From NCBI RefSeq assembly GCF_900119165.1, contig NZ_FPJG01000006.1, positions 3,596,001 to 3,660,000 on the forward strand: a stretch of DNA of 64,000 bases, read 5' to 3'. Below are positions 53,050-61,832 of this stretch, piece after piece. The number at the start of each line of letters is the position of its first letter. Within the stretch, counting starts at the first letter, position 1. The notes beneath the pieces are model-generated. The model had not been told where the DNA came from. It was given only the letters and a program-made list of their open reading frames with translations, and made no database searches. Source of the DNA: Amycolatopsis australiensis. Lineage in GTDB: Bacteria; Actinomycetota; Actinomycetes; Mycobacteriales; Pseudonocardiaceae. Position numbers and translations under genes: made by a program.

Positions 53050-53968
53050 TCCGGGTCAGCTTCTCCGGGTTGACGACGTCGTAGATCGCCACGATCTTCC
53101 CGTCGCGGATGCTGACGGACTGCACGTGCTCGTCGAGCGCGAGGAAGCCGTCACGGCCCGGCATCGGCGCCAGGTACATCCCGAGGTCGCCGTTGACCAG
53201 CACCGGTGCGCCGCGCTCGACCATCCCCGGCGCGTACTTGCGCGTGATGCCCACGAAGAACCGGGCGACCTTGTCCGCGCCCACGACGAGCTGGCGCACG
53301 GTGCGGCCCTTGCCGTCCGAGTCGCCGATGAGCACGACGTCCGGGGCCAGCACCTCGGCCATCGCGCGGACGTCCCCGGCCTGCAGCGCGACGACGAACT
53401 TCCGGAGGATCCGCGCCTGGTCCTCCAGTGGCACGCGCGGGGCCGGATCGGCGTCGGCGAGGGCCTTGCGGCCGCGGGACGCGTGCTGCCGCGCGGCCTC
53501 CACCGACACCCCGAGCGCGTCCGCGATCTCGGCGAACGGCACCGAGAAGGCGTCGTGCAGCACGAACGCGACCCGCTGCTCCGGGGTCAGCTTGTCCAGC
53601 ACGACGAGCGCGGCCATGCGCAGCCCGTCGTCGCGGACCGCGGCTTCGAGCGGGTCGTCGCCCACCGGCCGCCCGAACGGCGTCACCACCGGCTCGGGCA
53701 GCCAGTTGCCGACGTACATCTCCCGCTGGGCGGCGGCCGACTTGAGCCGGTCGAGGCAGATCCGGCCGACGACCGTGGTCAGCCAGCCGCGCAGGTCGCG
53801 GATCGCCGCGCGGCCGGCGTCGTCCAGGCCGGCCAGGCGCAGCCAGGACTCCTGGACCGCGTCCTCGGCGTCGGCGCGCGTGCCGGTCAGCCGGTAGGCG
53901 ACCCCGATCAGGTGGCCGCGGTGCGCGGCGAACTCCGCGGCGAGCGCGTCCAGGGCGGTTGTGGCCAT
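53021..53968 (-). CDS. ECF RNA polymerase sigma factor, SigJ-like with SnoaL-type C-terminus
   Basis: 315 residues. Sigma-2 (FAAHRGHLIGVAYRLTGTRADAEDAVQESWLRL, DLRGWLTTVVGRICLDRLKSA) and sigma-4 (LTPEQRVAFVLHDAFSVPFAEIADALGVSVEAARQHASRGRKAL) are followed by a 110-residue NTF2/SnoaL-like domain (LRKFVVALQAGDVRAMAEVLAPDVVLIGDSDGKG). Such ECF41/SigJ-type factors are controlled by their own C-terminal domain, not by an anti-sigma factor, and often sit near carboxymuconolactone decarboxylase-like genes, as here. ATG 53968. Confidence 0.93.
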   Translation of the reverse strand: MATTALDALAAEFAAHRGHLIGVAYRLTGTRADAEDAVQESWLRLAGLDDAGRAAIRDLRGWLTTVVGRICLDRLKSAAAQREMYVGNWLPEPVVTPFGRPVGDDPLEAAVRDDGLRMAALVVLDKLTPEQRVAFVLHDAFSVPFAEIADALGVSVEAARQHASRGRKALADADPAPRVPLEDQARILRKFVVALQAGDVRAMAEVLAPDVVLIGDSDGKGRTVRQLVVGADKVARFFVGITRKYAPGMVERGAPVLVNGDLGMYLAPMPGRDGFLALDEHVQSVSIRDGKIVAIYDVVNPEKLTRITRPAVSPA

Positions 53969-54010
53969 ACCCCGAGTGTGCCGGATGGGGACCGATCTAT
54001 TGTGGTAGGC

Positions 54011-55915
54011 GTGGCAGGACGGATTCGGGAGAGCGACATCGCGGAAGTGCGCGAGCGGAACCGGATCGACGAGGTCGTCGGGGAGTACGTGGCGCTGCGC
54101 CGCGCCGGCGGGGGCAGCCTGAAGGGCCTCTGCCCGTTCCACAACGAGAAGACCCCGTCGTTCAACGTCCGCCCGACGCACGGCACCTTCCACTGCTTCG
54201 GCTGCGGCGAAGGCGGCGACGTCATCAAGTTCGTCCAGAAGATCGACCTGATCTCGTTCGTCGAGGCCGTCGAGCGGCTGGCCGACCGGGTCGGCATCCG
54301 GCTCACCTACGAGGGCGGCGGCGCGACGATCCAGCGTGACCGCGGCAGCCGCACCCGGCTCGTCGAGGCCCACCGCGTCGCGCAGGAGTTCTACGCCGAG
54401 CAGCTGCTCACCGACGAGGCCCGCCCGGCGCGCGACTTCCTCTCCGAGCGCGGGTTCGACGCGGCGATGGCGAAGAAGTTCGGCTGCGGCTACGCGCCCG
54501 GCGGCTGGGACAAGCTGACCAAACACCTGCTCAACCGCGGTTTCGAGGTCAAGGAGCTGCTCACGGCCGGGCTGTCGAAGGAGGGCCAGCGCGGCCCGAT
54601 GGACCGGTTCCACCGGCGCCTGGTCTGGCCGATCCGCGACGTCGGGAACGACGTCGTCGGGTTCGGCGCGCGGCGGCTGTTCGACGACGACCGGATCTCG
54701 GCGAAGTACCTCAACACCGCCGAGTCGCCGATCTACAAGAAGTCCCAGGTCATGTTCGGCCTCGACCTGGCCAAGCGCGAGATCGCGAAGCGGCACCAGG
54801 TCGTCGTGGTCGAGGGCTACACCGACGTGATGGCGATGCACGCGGCGGGCGTGCCGACCGCGGTCGCGTCGTCGGGCACGGCGTTCGGCGAAGACCACAT
54901 GAAGGTGCTTCGCCGGCTGATGATGGACGACGACGCCTTCCGCGGCGAAGTGATCTTCACCTTCGACGGCGACGAAGCGGGCCAGAAGGCGGCGCTGCGG
55001 GCGTTCGAGGGCGACCAGACCTTCGCCGGCCAGACGTACATCGCGGTCGCGCCGGACGGCATGGACCCCTGTGAGCTGCGCCTGGCCAAGGGCGACAGCG
55101 CGGTGAAGGACCTGGTCGCGCGGCGGACCCCGCTGTTCGAGTTCGTCATCCGCAGCACGCTCAGGAACTACGACCTCGACTCGGTCGACGGCCAGGTGGC
55201 GGCGCTGCAGAAGACCGTGCCGATGGTCGCGTCGATCAAGGACCGCGCGGCCCGCGACGGGTACGCCTCGAAGCTCGCGTGGTGGGTCGGCTGGCAGGAC
55301 GTGGCCCAGGTGGTCAACCGGGTCCGCGGCGCCGCGGGTGCGACGGACAAGCGCGGCGGGGCCCCTGTCCGGCAGCCCGCGCGGGCCCAGGCCGCTCCGG
55401 CCGCGCCGGCGCAGGACGTGGCCCGTCCCGCGCCGAAGGACCCGCGGTTCGCCGTCCAGCGCGAGGCGTTGAAGGCCGCGTTGCAGCAGCCCGCGATCGC
55501 CGGGCCGGAGTACGACGCGCTGCCGCTGGAGGCGTTCACGCACCCGGTGTACGCCGCGCTGCACGAAGCCGTCCTGAAGGCCGGCGGTGCGGCGTCCGGG
55601 CTGACCGGACCGGCGCTGCTGGACGCGGCCGCCCCGCACTGTCCGGAAGGGACGGTCCGGCGCGTGCTGTCCGAGCTGGCCGTGGAACCGTTGCAGGCCA
55701 AGGACGAGGTCGACTCGCGGTACATCTCGTCGATCCTCGCCCGGCTGCAGGAGAACCTCGTCGGGCGGCAGATCGCGGAGATCAAGGGCAAGCTGCAGCG
55801 GCTGTCGCCGGTCGAGTCCCCGGACGACTACCGCGCGCTGTTCGGCGACCTCGTCGCGCTGGAGCAGTACAAGAAGTCACTGGGCGAGCAGGCCGCCGCC
55901 GGCGCGTGGGGCTGA
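54011..55915 (+). CDS. dnaG: DNA primase
   Basis: 634 residues. Zinc domain LCPFHNEKTPSFNVRPTHGTFHCFGCGEGGD (C-x2-H, C-x2-C). TOPRIM core VVVVEGYTDVMAMHAAGVPTAVASSGTAF and FTFDGDEAGQKAALRAF. The linker is Ala/Pro-rich (about 445-475) and a C-terminal DnaB-interaction domain follows. It makes replication primers. GTG 54011 (VAGRIRESDI) matches the mycobacterial start. Confidence 0.97.
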   Translation: MAGRIRESDIAEVRERNRIDEVVGEYVALRRAGGGSLKGLCPFHNEKTPSFNVRPTHGTFHCFGCGEGGDVIKFVQKIDLISFVEAVERLADRVGIRLTYEGGGATIQRDRGSRTRLVEAHRVAQEFYAEQLLTDEARPARDFLSERGFDAAMAKKFGCGYAPGGWDKLTKHLLNRGFEVKELLTAGLSKEGQRGPMDRFHRRLVWPIRDVGNDVVGFGARRLFDDDRISAKYLNTAESPIYKKSQVMFGLDLAKREIAKRHQVVVVEGYTDVMAMHAAGVPTAVASSGTAFGEDHMKVLRRLMMDDDAFRGEVIFTFDGDEAGQKAALRAFEGDQTFAGQTYIAVAPDGMDPCELRLAKGDSAVKDLVARRTPLFEFVIRSTLRNYDLDSVDGQVAALQKTVPMVASIKDRAARDGYASKLAWWVGWQDVAQVVNRVRGAAGATDKRGGAPVRQPARAQAAPAAPAQDVARPAPKDPRFAVQREALKAALQQPAIAGPEYDALPLEAFTHPVYAALHEAVLKAGGAASGLTGPALLDAAAPHCPEGTVRRVLSELAVEPLQAKDEVDSRYISSILARLQENLVGRQIAEIKGKLQRLSPVESPDDYRALFGDLVALEQYKKSLGEQAAAGAWG

Positions 55916-55916
55916 G

Positions 55917-56438
55917 ATGAGCTTCCTGCGCCGGTTGCTGGGCGACCGCACGCCCGCCGGGTTCCCCGGTTCGCTCTCGCCGGGCGAAGAAGTCGTGGAC
56001 AGCGCCCCGGTCGAGGGCGGCGGGCACCTGGTGGTGACGACGCTGGGGCTGTGGGTCCCGTCCGAGGGCGGGGCGCGGCGCGTCGGCTGGCACCTCGTCG
56101 GCAAGGCGGCCTGGGCGGACGGCGTTTTCACGCTGACCGAGTCGTCCGAAACCGGGACGGCCGGCTCGGCCGTCGTGCTGGCCGACCTGCCGCCGGTCCG
56201 CTTCCGGCTGCCTTCGCCGGGCAAGGTGCCGCACCAGGTCCGGCTGCGGGTCGACGGTTCCGTGCGGTCCCGGCACCGGCAGGAGATCGGGTCCGGCGGC
56301 GCGTGGTTCGTCCAGCGCAAGGTGCCCGGCCGCGACGGGACGGTCCTGCAGGTCCGGCCCGACCCGGGCACCGACGTCGCGCTGGTGACGGCCATCGCCG
56401 AGCAGGTCGCCGCGAAGCTGGCCAACCCCGCCGAGTAG
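55917..56438 (+). CDS. Conserved actinobacterial protein of unknown function (dnaG-linked)
   Basis: 173 residues (MSFLRRLLGDRTPAGFPGSLSPGEEVV...). Predicted mostly beta, with GGGHLVVTTLGLWVPSEGGARRVGWHLV and SGGAWFVQRKVPGRDGTVLQVRPDPGTD. It starts one base after the dnaG stop, so it is probably co-expressed. No named domain recognised; a PH-like beta fold is possible. Confidence 0.75.
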   Translation: MSFLRRLLGDRTPAGFPGSLSPGEEVVDSAPVEGGGHLVVTTLGLWVPSEGGARRVGWHLVGKAAWADGVFTLTESSETGTAGSAVVLADLPPVRFRLPSPGKVPHQVRLRVDGSVRSRHRQEIGSGGAWFVQRKVPGRDGTVLQVRPDPGTDVALVTAIAEQVAAKLANPAE

Positions 56439-56439
56439 C

Positions 56440-56468
56440 AGTACGCTCGTACTCAGTACAGGCGTACT
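56440..56468. promoter_or_regulatory. Twin dyads upstream of the methyltransferase gene
   Basis: AGTACG-CT-CGTACT (56440-56453) and AGTAC-AGGC-GTACT (56455-56468) are two adjacent perfect inverted repeats sharing the AGTAC/GTACT half-site, ending 18 bases before the GTG start. They fit an operator for a TetR-type dimer pair. The regulator is not in this window by any evidence I see. Confidence 0.5.
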
Positions 56469-56486
56469 GTTATCTGGGAGGCGGCC

Positions 56487-57248
56487 GTGTGGGATCCCGA
56501 GAAGTACCTCGACTACGCCGACCTGCGGGCCCGGCCGTTCCACGACCTCGTCGCCCGCATCGGGTCTTCTTCGCCGCGTCGCGTCGTCGACCTGGGCTGC
56601 GGTCCGGGCAACCTGACCGTTTCGCTGCGCGACCGTTGGCCGTCGGCCGCCCTCGAGTGCAGCGACAGTTCACCCGAAATGGTGGCGGCGGCACGGTCTC
56701 GCGGCCTGGACGCGGCAGTGCTCGACGTCCGCGACTGGTGCCCGGCGCCGGACACCGACGTCGTGGTCTCGAACGCCGTCCTGCAGTGGGTGCCGGGTCA
56801 CGAGTCGCTGCTCCGCCGGTGGGTTTCGGAGCTGCCGAGCGGTGCGTTCGTCGCCGTCCAGGTGCCGGGCAACTTCAACGCGCCCTCACATGCGCTGACG
56901 CGGGAACTGGCGGCGTCGCCGGCTTGGTCGTCCCGGCTGGCGGACGTGGTGCTGCGAGAGGACGACGCGGTGCTGAGCCCACGGGGCTACGCCGACCTGC
57001 TGGCCGACGCGGGCTGCGGTGTCGACGCGTGGGAAACGACGTACGTCCAGCCCCTGCGGGGGCCGTCGCCGGTGCTGGAGTGGATCACGGGAACGGCGTT
57101 GCGCCCGGTCCGCGCGGCCCTGTCCGACGAGGAGTGGGAGCAGTTCCGCGCGGAACTGGCGCCCCGGCTGGAGCGGGCGTACCCACCGCGCGCCGACGGC
57201 ACGACGTGGTTCGAGTTCCGCCGCGTGTTCTTCGTCGCCCAGGTCTAG
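56487..57248 (+). CDS. tam: Trans-aconitate 2-methyltransferase-like
   Basis: 253-residue SAM methyltransferase. MWDPEKYLDYADLRARPFHDLVARIG is the hallmark N-terminus of Tam; motif I is VVDLGCGPGNLT, motif II-like VVVSNAVLQWVPGHESLLRRW. Tam methylates trans-aconitate to remove an inhibitor of aconitase. GTG 56487 with GGGAGG five bases upstream. The stop overlaps that of the small minus-strand gene. Confidence 0.9.
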   Translation: MWDPEKYLDYADLRARPFHDLVARIGSSSPRRVVDLGCGPGNLTVSLRDRWPSAALECSDSSPEMVAAARSRGLDAAVLDVRDWCPAPDTDVVVSNAVLQWVPGHESLLRRWVSELPSGAFVAVQVPGNFNAPSHALTRELAASPAWSSRLADVVLREDDAVLSPRGYADLLADAGCGVDAWETTYVQPLRGPSPVLEWITGTALRPVRAALSDEEWEQFRAELAPRLERAYPPRADGTTWFEFRRVFFVAQV

Positions 57249-57415
57249 CGCCGGACCTTCGCGCTGATCTTGGCCCGCGCGACCCCGGCGGCACCCTGCA
57301 CCATGGGATGGTCGACGACCCGGCGGTAGGTGCGCACGAGCTGCTCGTAGCGCCCCCGCCCTGCCTTGGCGCCCAGCACGTACCCCAGGCCTGCCCCCAG
57401 CAGGAACTTCTTCAT
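57245..57415 (-). CDS. Small conserved YtxH-like protein
   Basis: 56 residues (MKKFLLGAGLGYVLGAKAGRGRYEQLV...). The Gly-rich N-terminal helix and the GAKAGRGRYEQL motif recur in short actinobacterial proteins of unknown role, possibly membrane-associated. ATG 57415 chosen; a longer reading to 57526 adds a Pro-rich stretch with no support. Confidence 0.7.
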   Translation of the reverse strand: MKKFLLGAGLGYVLGAKAGRGRYEQLVRTYRRVVDHPMVQGAAGVARAKISAKVRR

Positions 57416-57581
57416 CCGAGTCCACACTCCATCCGTAGGTCGTCCGACTGTCCATTGTCCAGGAAAACACCGCCCGGCGGGCGGCCCGGGTGAAGAGGGG
57501 GGTGGTGTGAACGGGCTCGGAGGCATGAGCTAAAGTTCTTCTCGTCGGACGGAGACGACCGGCACCGGAAGTGAGCGACAA

Positions 57582-57654
57582 TCCCCTGTAGCTCAACTGG
57601 CAGAGCATTCGGCTGTTAACCGGAGGGTTCTTGGTTCGAGTCCAAGCGGGGGAG
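57582..57654 (+). tRNA. tRNA-Asn (anticodon GTT)
   Basis: 73 bases. Acceptor stem TCCCCTG pairs with CGGGGGA (one G-T), discriminator G, D loop AGCTCAACTGGCAGAGC, anticodon loop CTGTTAA on a 5-bp stem, and T arm TTGGTTCGAGTCCAA. CCA is not encoded. A possible promoter is TAAAGT at 57531-57536 with GTGAAC 18 bases upstream. The tRNA-Asn position near dnaG is shared with mycobacteria. The DNA immediately downstream is a degraded island, so it may once have served as an integration site. Confidence 0.97.
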
Positions 57655-57657
57655 CAA

Positions 57658-57685
57658 AGCCCAGGTCACAGACCTGGGCTTTTTT
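57658..57685 (+). terminator. Rho-independent terminator of tRNA-Asn
   Basis: AGCCCAGGTC-ACA-GACCTGGGCT is a perfect 10-bp stem with a 3-base loop, followed by TTTTT, three bases after the tRNA. Confidence 0.95.
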
Positions 57686-58190
57686 GCTACCCGGGAGTAG
57701 GGGCGATTTAGTGTCTATCTTGACGATCGTCCAAGGATCGGCCCGCTGTCCTGTGGGACCGGGACTGCCGTGGTCCGCTGGCTGGCCGCGTCGCCATCAA
57801 GACCGATCCTGTGGGTTCGGCGGCTAACCGGATGCGCCATGCCGCATGTGGCGTAGTGCCCCGCTCCTCTCTGTGGGTTTGGAGTTCAGAGTCGAAGGCC
57901 GTGAAGTCGCCGGTGTGCTCGGCCAAGCGGGCGTCCGTGGCACTGCTCAGCCCGGAGCCCCGAAGTCGATGTCTGTGACCGGAGGCCTGGCCGGCCGCGT
58001 TGTTGGTGCGGCCATCGCGCTGTCGAGCGAGCTGAAGGGGCCGGGCGAGCAGCTCGAAGTCGGTATGGGAAAGCGTTGAACGACGCAAGTCACATAGAAG
58101 GTCAGACTGCAGCGTCGCTGCGAGCACTCGTGACAAGGTCGGCTCGGTCGACGACGGTAGGTCGCGACGACGACAGGACGCCGAACTCAG
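57686..58190. other. Non-coding or decayed DNA after tRNA-Asn
   Basis: 505 bases without a supportable gene. Open frames on both strands lack ribosome sites and family resemblance. Composition is a little poorer in GC than the surroundings. No repeat of the tRNA 3' end is visible here. Confidence 0.5.
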
Positions 58191-58643
58191 ATGACCTGGA
58201 CGCGGCCGAGAGCCGAGACGCTGGCCCTGCCGATCGACGCGCTCGCCTTGTTGATCGTGCACGACTACAAGACTGGAGACGGCTGGAACTGGCAGAACTG
58301 GATGAGAAGCGCGAGCAACGGGGAACCGCCCGGGATCGTGAAATGGGCCGCGCGCTGTCAGAAGGCCGGAGTTGGTTGATGACTCACGGCCTGGTCGTAC
58401 GTGATCCGTCGCAGCCGTCTGCAGACGCATATGTCGTCAGTCGCCTGGGCGACGAGACGTTACGGTACGGCGTCGGCAAGCTCGCTGCTGCCGAACGGCT
58501 GGGGATGTCGCTGCACCCGCGCATCGCCCAGCTCGTCGAGCGGCAATTCCTACTCGGTGAGTATGACGTCACCGTGTTCGTGGCCATGCGAGAGGTGGAG
58601 ATCCGCGTCCGAGACCTCGCCGGCGCGTCGGACTCGGACTTAG
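58191..58643 (+). pseudogene. Frameshifted TIGR02391 (Ymh)-like gene
   Basis: The first part reads ALPIDALALLIVHDYKTGDGWNWQNWM in one frame (58191 to about 58310). The next frame continues GRALSEGRSWLMTHGLVVRD, VVSRLGDETLRYG and MSLHPRIAQLVERQFLLGEYDVTVFVAMREVEIRVRDLAG to about 58640. The LHPxI...FLxGxYDxxVFxAxxEVExxVR pattern is the core of the TIGR02391 family, known from phage- and island-linked genes. The C-terminal third is missing. At least two frame breaks make it a pseudogene. Confidence 0.6.
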
Positions 58644-58925
58644 GCTGCGGTCGTCAACGTCGACGGCAGGGCCAGCATCACCATGCGGCAGGCACTCCAG
58701 CTGGCCCGCGAGGTCACCTGTCGTGCCGTCTTGGTCGCCGAACTCGACGATCAGGCCGACGACGTGCGCGCCACCGAAGCCCGCACTCACCCTGGCCAGC
58801 CGCGTCCTGGGCTACCGGCCCGCGATCGGCCTCCACGACTGTATGACTGCGCAGGCTGTGTGGCTGGCAGCCCTCACTGACGTGCAGCGGAACGCCCTGC
58901 TCCGCGACTAGCTGTCGGTGACCAG
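58644..58925 (+). pseudogene. Unidentified decayed coding fragment
   Basis: A piece reading ITMRQALQLAREVTCRAVLV (from about 58677) passes by frameshift into LASRVLGYRPAIGLHDCMTAQAVWLAALTDVQRNALLRD and stop (to 58911). It looks like former coding sequence because both pieces are protein-like and adjoin, but I cannot name the family. Confidence 0.35.
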
Positions 58926-59150
58926 ATGATCACCTTGACGGTCGACTCGGCCACCGACCTGTTCCTTGCCGCCAATCGGGCGCTGCGCCGCCTGGGGACA
59001 AATCGTCACCCTGCGGGGCATGTCCACCACCGAAGTCCTCGGCGCCCACCTCTGCCTGACCAACTCCGGCCCCGCTTCGTCGACGCACGTCCGGCGCGGA
59101 TCCTCAACCCGGCCGTCGCGGTCGCGTAAACGTTATGGATCCTGGAGGTC
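58926..59150 (+). pseudogene. Thymidylate-synthase-like gene fragment, frameshifted
   Basis: Three frames in succession give ATDLFLAANRALRRLG, then QIVTLRGMSTTEVLGAHLCLTN, then RFVDARPARILNPAVAVA followed by a further shift to LWILEV. This follows the N-terminal order of ThyA-like proteins (R-G-x-x-T-x-E-x-x-G-A-H-L-x-L-x-N-P, then R-x-x-N-P-A-x-A-x-A-E-x-x-W-I-L). Only the first 75 or so residues remain; the catalytic Cys region is absent. Confidence 0.6.
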
Positions 59151-59513
59151 GAACACCAGCAGATCCGGCGGTAGCCGACGGACTTGTGTCGACGCGCCAC
59201 TGTGGGACCTGGACTTCGAGGGCGGCCATGTTCGCCGCCCACCAGGGTGGCGAGTTCGTCGAGCAGGGCGTACTCGGTCTCGCCGTCGCTGCGGCGAGAT
59301 CGGCTTGCGGTTGGGTAGCCGGACCGTGGGTAGCCCAGTCGGGGCGCCGTTCGGGACGTTCTTCTCGAAGAACTGCTGGCCGCCGGCACCATCCGGGAGG
59401 CGAAACAACGTCATCGGTCGGCCCGCCAGGTGCGGCAACAGGACGTTCGCGGCACCTGAGAAGTAGTTGATCACATCGCTCTTGGTGAAGTTGTTATGGA
59501 TGCGCTGCAACAC
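59133..59513 (-). pseudogene. LigD polymerase-domain fragment, frameshifted
   Basis: The minus strand begins NFTKSDVINYFSGAANVLLPHLAGRPMTLFRLPDG and GGQQFFEKNVPNGAP, the N-terminal signature of the LigD primase/polymerase domain of bacterial end joining. It then breaks; DGETEYALLDELATLV appears in a second frame and LPPDLLVFDLQDP in the first frame again. The order matches LigD, but two frameshifts and loss of the rest make it non-functional. Its 3' end abuts the ThyA-like fragment, so two decayed genes converge here. Confidence 0.75.
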
Positions 59514-59780
59514 GTTGACTGGCTTCAGCGACTTTAACCGTCATGACTGATGCTTCTCGTCGCAGCCACCGATCGAAATTCGTCGTCGCATCAACGGTTG
59601 ATGCAGGTCGGCAACCGCCGCCGCCTGAACTGACGCCAGCGAGCGTGCTTGAGCTGTTACTGGGTACTGCTCTCGCTGGCGAGCCTATGTCGGTGGGCGC
59701 GGGCAAGTAGGGTTCTCCCTACCGTGCAGCCGGTGGTGTACCGGCTGGGTGCTGCGGTTCTTCTCAGCCAGGCTTTTCTC
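59514..59780. other. Upstream region of the lipase gene
   Basis: 267 bases with lower GC than the window average and no recognisable gene. A reading of the lipase frame from 59649 would add 44 residues without a ribosome site and before the natural signal peptide, so it is left out. Confidence 0.5.
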
Positions 59781-61031
59781 ATGAGTTTGAAGCTACGTCG
59801 GAATCGTCGCGGCGGACGTCGTGTGATCGCCGTCGCGTCCGCCGCTCTCGGTGTCGCGCTTGTGCTCGCCTCGGCGTCGCCCGCAGTCGCCGATACCGCG
59901 GCGGCGACACGAAACGCATGGCGTGGAACCTTTCTGGCCACGCTCGACACGCAGTCGGTATCGCAGAAGGACATCGGCGTGGTCGTGGCCAAGTCAAGCC
60001 TAACGAACCCGAAGACCAACTACGGTGTCGACGCATACACCATCCTCTACGGCACCGTCGACGCCAACGGCTTCCCGACCACGGCCAGCGGTCTCGTCGT
60101 GCTGCCGCGCGACGGCGGCGGCATGCTGCGTCCGCTGGTGTTCGAACACGGTACCCGGTCGGCCCGCACGGGCGTCGCGACCAGGGAGAAGACCAACGAT
60201 GACCGGTACACGGCCTTGCTCATCGGTTCCACTGGATACGCCGCGATCGCACCGGACTACCTCGGACTTGGCTACGGACCCGGGTACCACCCGTACCTGA
60301 ACGCGGCGACCGAAACCTCGGCGTCGCTCGACCTGCTTCGCGCGGCACGGACTGTTGCCGGACGGCACGGTCGCAAGTTGGACGCGAACGTGCGCGTGAC
60401 CGGGTTCTCGCAGGGTGGACAGGCCGCGATGGCGCTGGCGAAGGCTCTGCAGTCCGGCGTCGACCCGAGGCTGCGGCTGGCCGGGGTCGCGACAATCAGC
60501 GGCCCCTTCGACGCCCAGTACGCGGAAATTCCGGCGGGGCTGGTCACCAGGACGCTCGACCAGCCGGGCACGGCGTTCTACCTGGCCTACGCCACGGTGT
60601 CGATGAATCGACTGTTCCATGTCTACCGTGATCCGTCGGAGGTCTTCAAAGCGCCGTACGACAAGACGGTCGAGTCGCTGTTCGACGGCTCTCACGAGGA
60701 AGCGGTGATCTTCCCGGCGTTGCCCGCGAATCCCGACGATCTGCTGACCGACAGCTACCGTCGGCGGCTGCTCAACCCGCAGGGGCAGCTCCTGCAAGCC
60801 TTCCAAGCCAGTGACGGCACCTGTGCGGGATGGCGCCCGAGCGTGCCAATGAGGCTGTTCGCCGCGAGCGGCGACGAACAGGTCGCTTTCGCCAATTCAC
60901 AGAACTGCCAACAGCAACTGCGCGCCTCAGGCGCGGACGTGCCACTGGTGAACCTGGGCGGGATCCATCACTTCGACACCCGGGACCGAGCCGTCCCGAT
61001 GATGCTGGACTGGTTCACCCACCAGCATTAA
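59781..61031 (+). CDS. Secreted alpha/beta hydrolase (lipase-like)
   Basis: 416 residues. Twin basic N-terminus and signal peptide (MSLKLRRNRRGGRRVIAVASA, then LGVALVLASASPAVADT). The hydrolase domain has the nucleophile elbow VTGFSQGGQAAMALAKAL (about residue 217), Asp in LFAASGDEQVAF and His in LGGIHHFDTRD. Cys pairs near the C-terminus (DGTCAGW, NSQNCQQQL) may bridge. It resembles the secretory lipase/LIP group acting on extracellular esters. ATG 59781. It lies inside the island after tRNA-Asn but is itself intact. Confidence 0.85.
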   Translation: MSLKLRRNRRGGRRVIAVASAALGVALVLASASPAVADTAAATRNAWRGTFLATLDTQSVSQKDIGVVVAKSSLTNPKTNYGVDAYTILYGTVDANGFPTTASGLVVLPRDGGGMLRPLVFEHGTRSARTGVATREKTNDDRYTALLIGSTGYAAIAPDYLGLGYGPGYHPYLNAATETSASLDLLRAARTVAGRHGRKLDANVRVTGFSQGGQAAMALAKALQSGVDPRLRLAGVATISGPFDAQYAEIPAGLVTRTLDQPGTAFYLAYATVSMNRLFHVYRDPSEVFKAPYDKTVESLFDGSHEEAVIFPALPANPDDLLTDSYRRRLLNPQGQLLQAFQASDGTCAGWRPSVPMRLFAASGDEQVAFANSQNCQQQLRASGADVPLVNLGGIHHFDTRDRAVPMMLDWFTHQH

Positions 61032-61832
61032 TCCACACCGGCTGCCCAGCCTGGTGAGCAGCTGTCAGCCACAGGGTCACCACTTGACCACGGACGGTTC
61101 GGTCTACTCCGGGCGGCATAGACAATAGACGCGGGGAAGGAGACGCGACGATGAGCGACGAGGCCACAGGAATCCAGGCTGGCGGCGCGAGGGCGGCGAG
61201 AGCAGTGCGTGGCGTTGATGTCGTGGGCCGAGGCCTACCCCGCAGCGGGGCTGCTCGGGCAGTTCGCGCAGCTGGAGCCGCTGAGCACGCTAACCAGCTG
61301 GCCGCATCCCTGGCCGACCGCATCCCTGGCCAACCGCATCTACAGCCGCATCGGCGCCTGAGCACCCAGCACGAGGGTCAACCGGCCCGCAACCCATACG
61401 ACGCACCCACGCCCACGAGGCGGACGTGATGGCCGAGCTGACAGGGAGCGTCAAAGACCACCAGCCTGCGCGTGCCGGCGAAGCGGAGCGCCTGTAAGCG
61501 GCGGCCAACGGCCGAGCAGCGCAAGCTCGCGGAGCTGATCACGGTCAGTGCTGCGAAAGGGCGTCGACGCCGTCGATGGTGGTGACCAGCACACGCCAGG
61601 GTCGTGGCAGCGGACTGGCCTTTCTCGGGGGAAGGGGGCCCGATGAACCGTCTCGTCTGTCGTGGTGCCTCACCGGGGCCACCTCGGCCGTGGTCATCGG
61701 CTTGACCGCGTTGCCCGCGCACGCCGTGCCCGCCGCTGCGGTGTCGCCGGTGGCGACGTGTTCGCAGTCGTTGATCTCCGGCGCACACAGGCCTACATTA
61801 GATTACGTGACCGTGTCGTTTCATAAATCGAG
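61032..61832. other. Decayed intergenic DNA between lipase and TetR genes
   Basis: 801 bases with protein-like but broken pieces. ALMSWAEAYPAAGLLGQFAQ reads in one frame at about 61209-61270. A signal-peptide-like TSAVVIGLTALPAHAVPAAA at about 61680-61740 has its likely start MNRLV in another frame. No family is recognised and no intact gene is called. Confidence 0.5.

Noticed and set aside
57846..58079. 77-codon open frame after the tRNA-Asn terminator
   Set aside because: No ribosome site, no recognisable domain, and located in a region of broken genes.
61151..61429. 92-codon open frame after the lipase gene
   Set aside because: The frame is Ala/Arg-rich without family resemblance; a more protein-like piece lies in another frame, so the region is taken as decayed.
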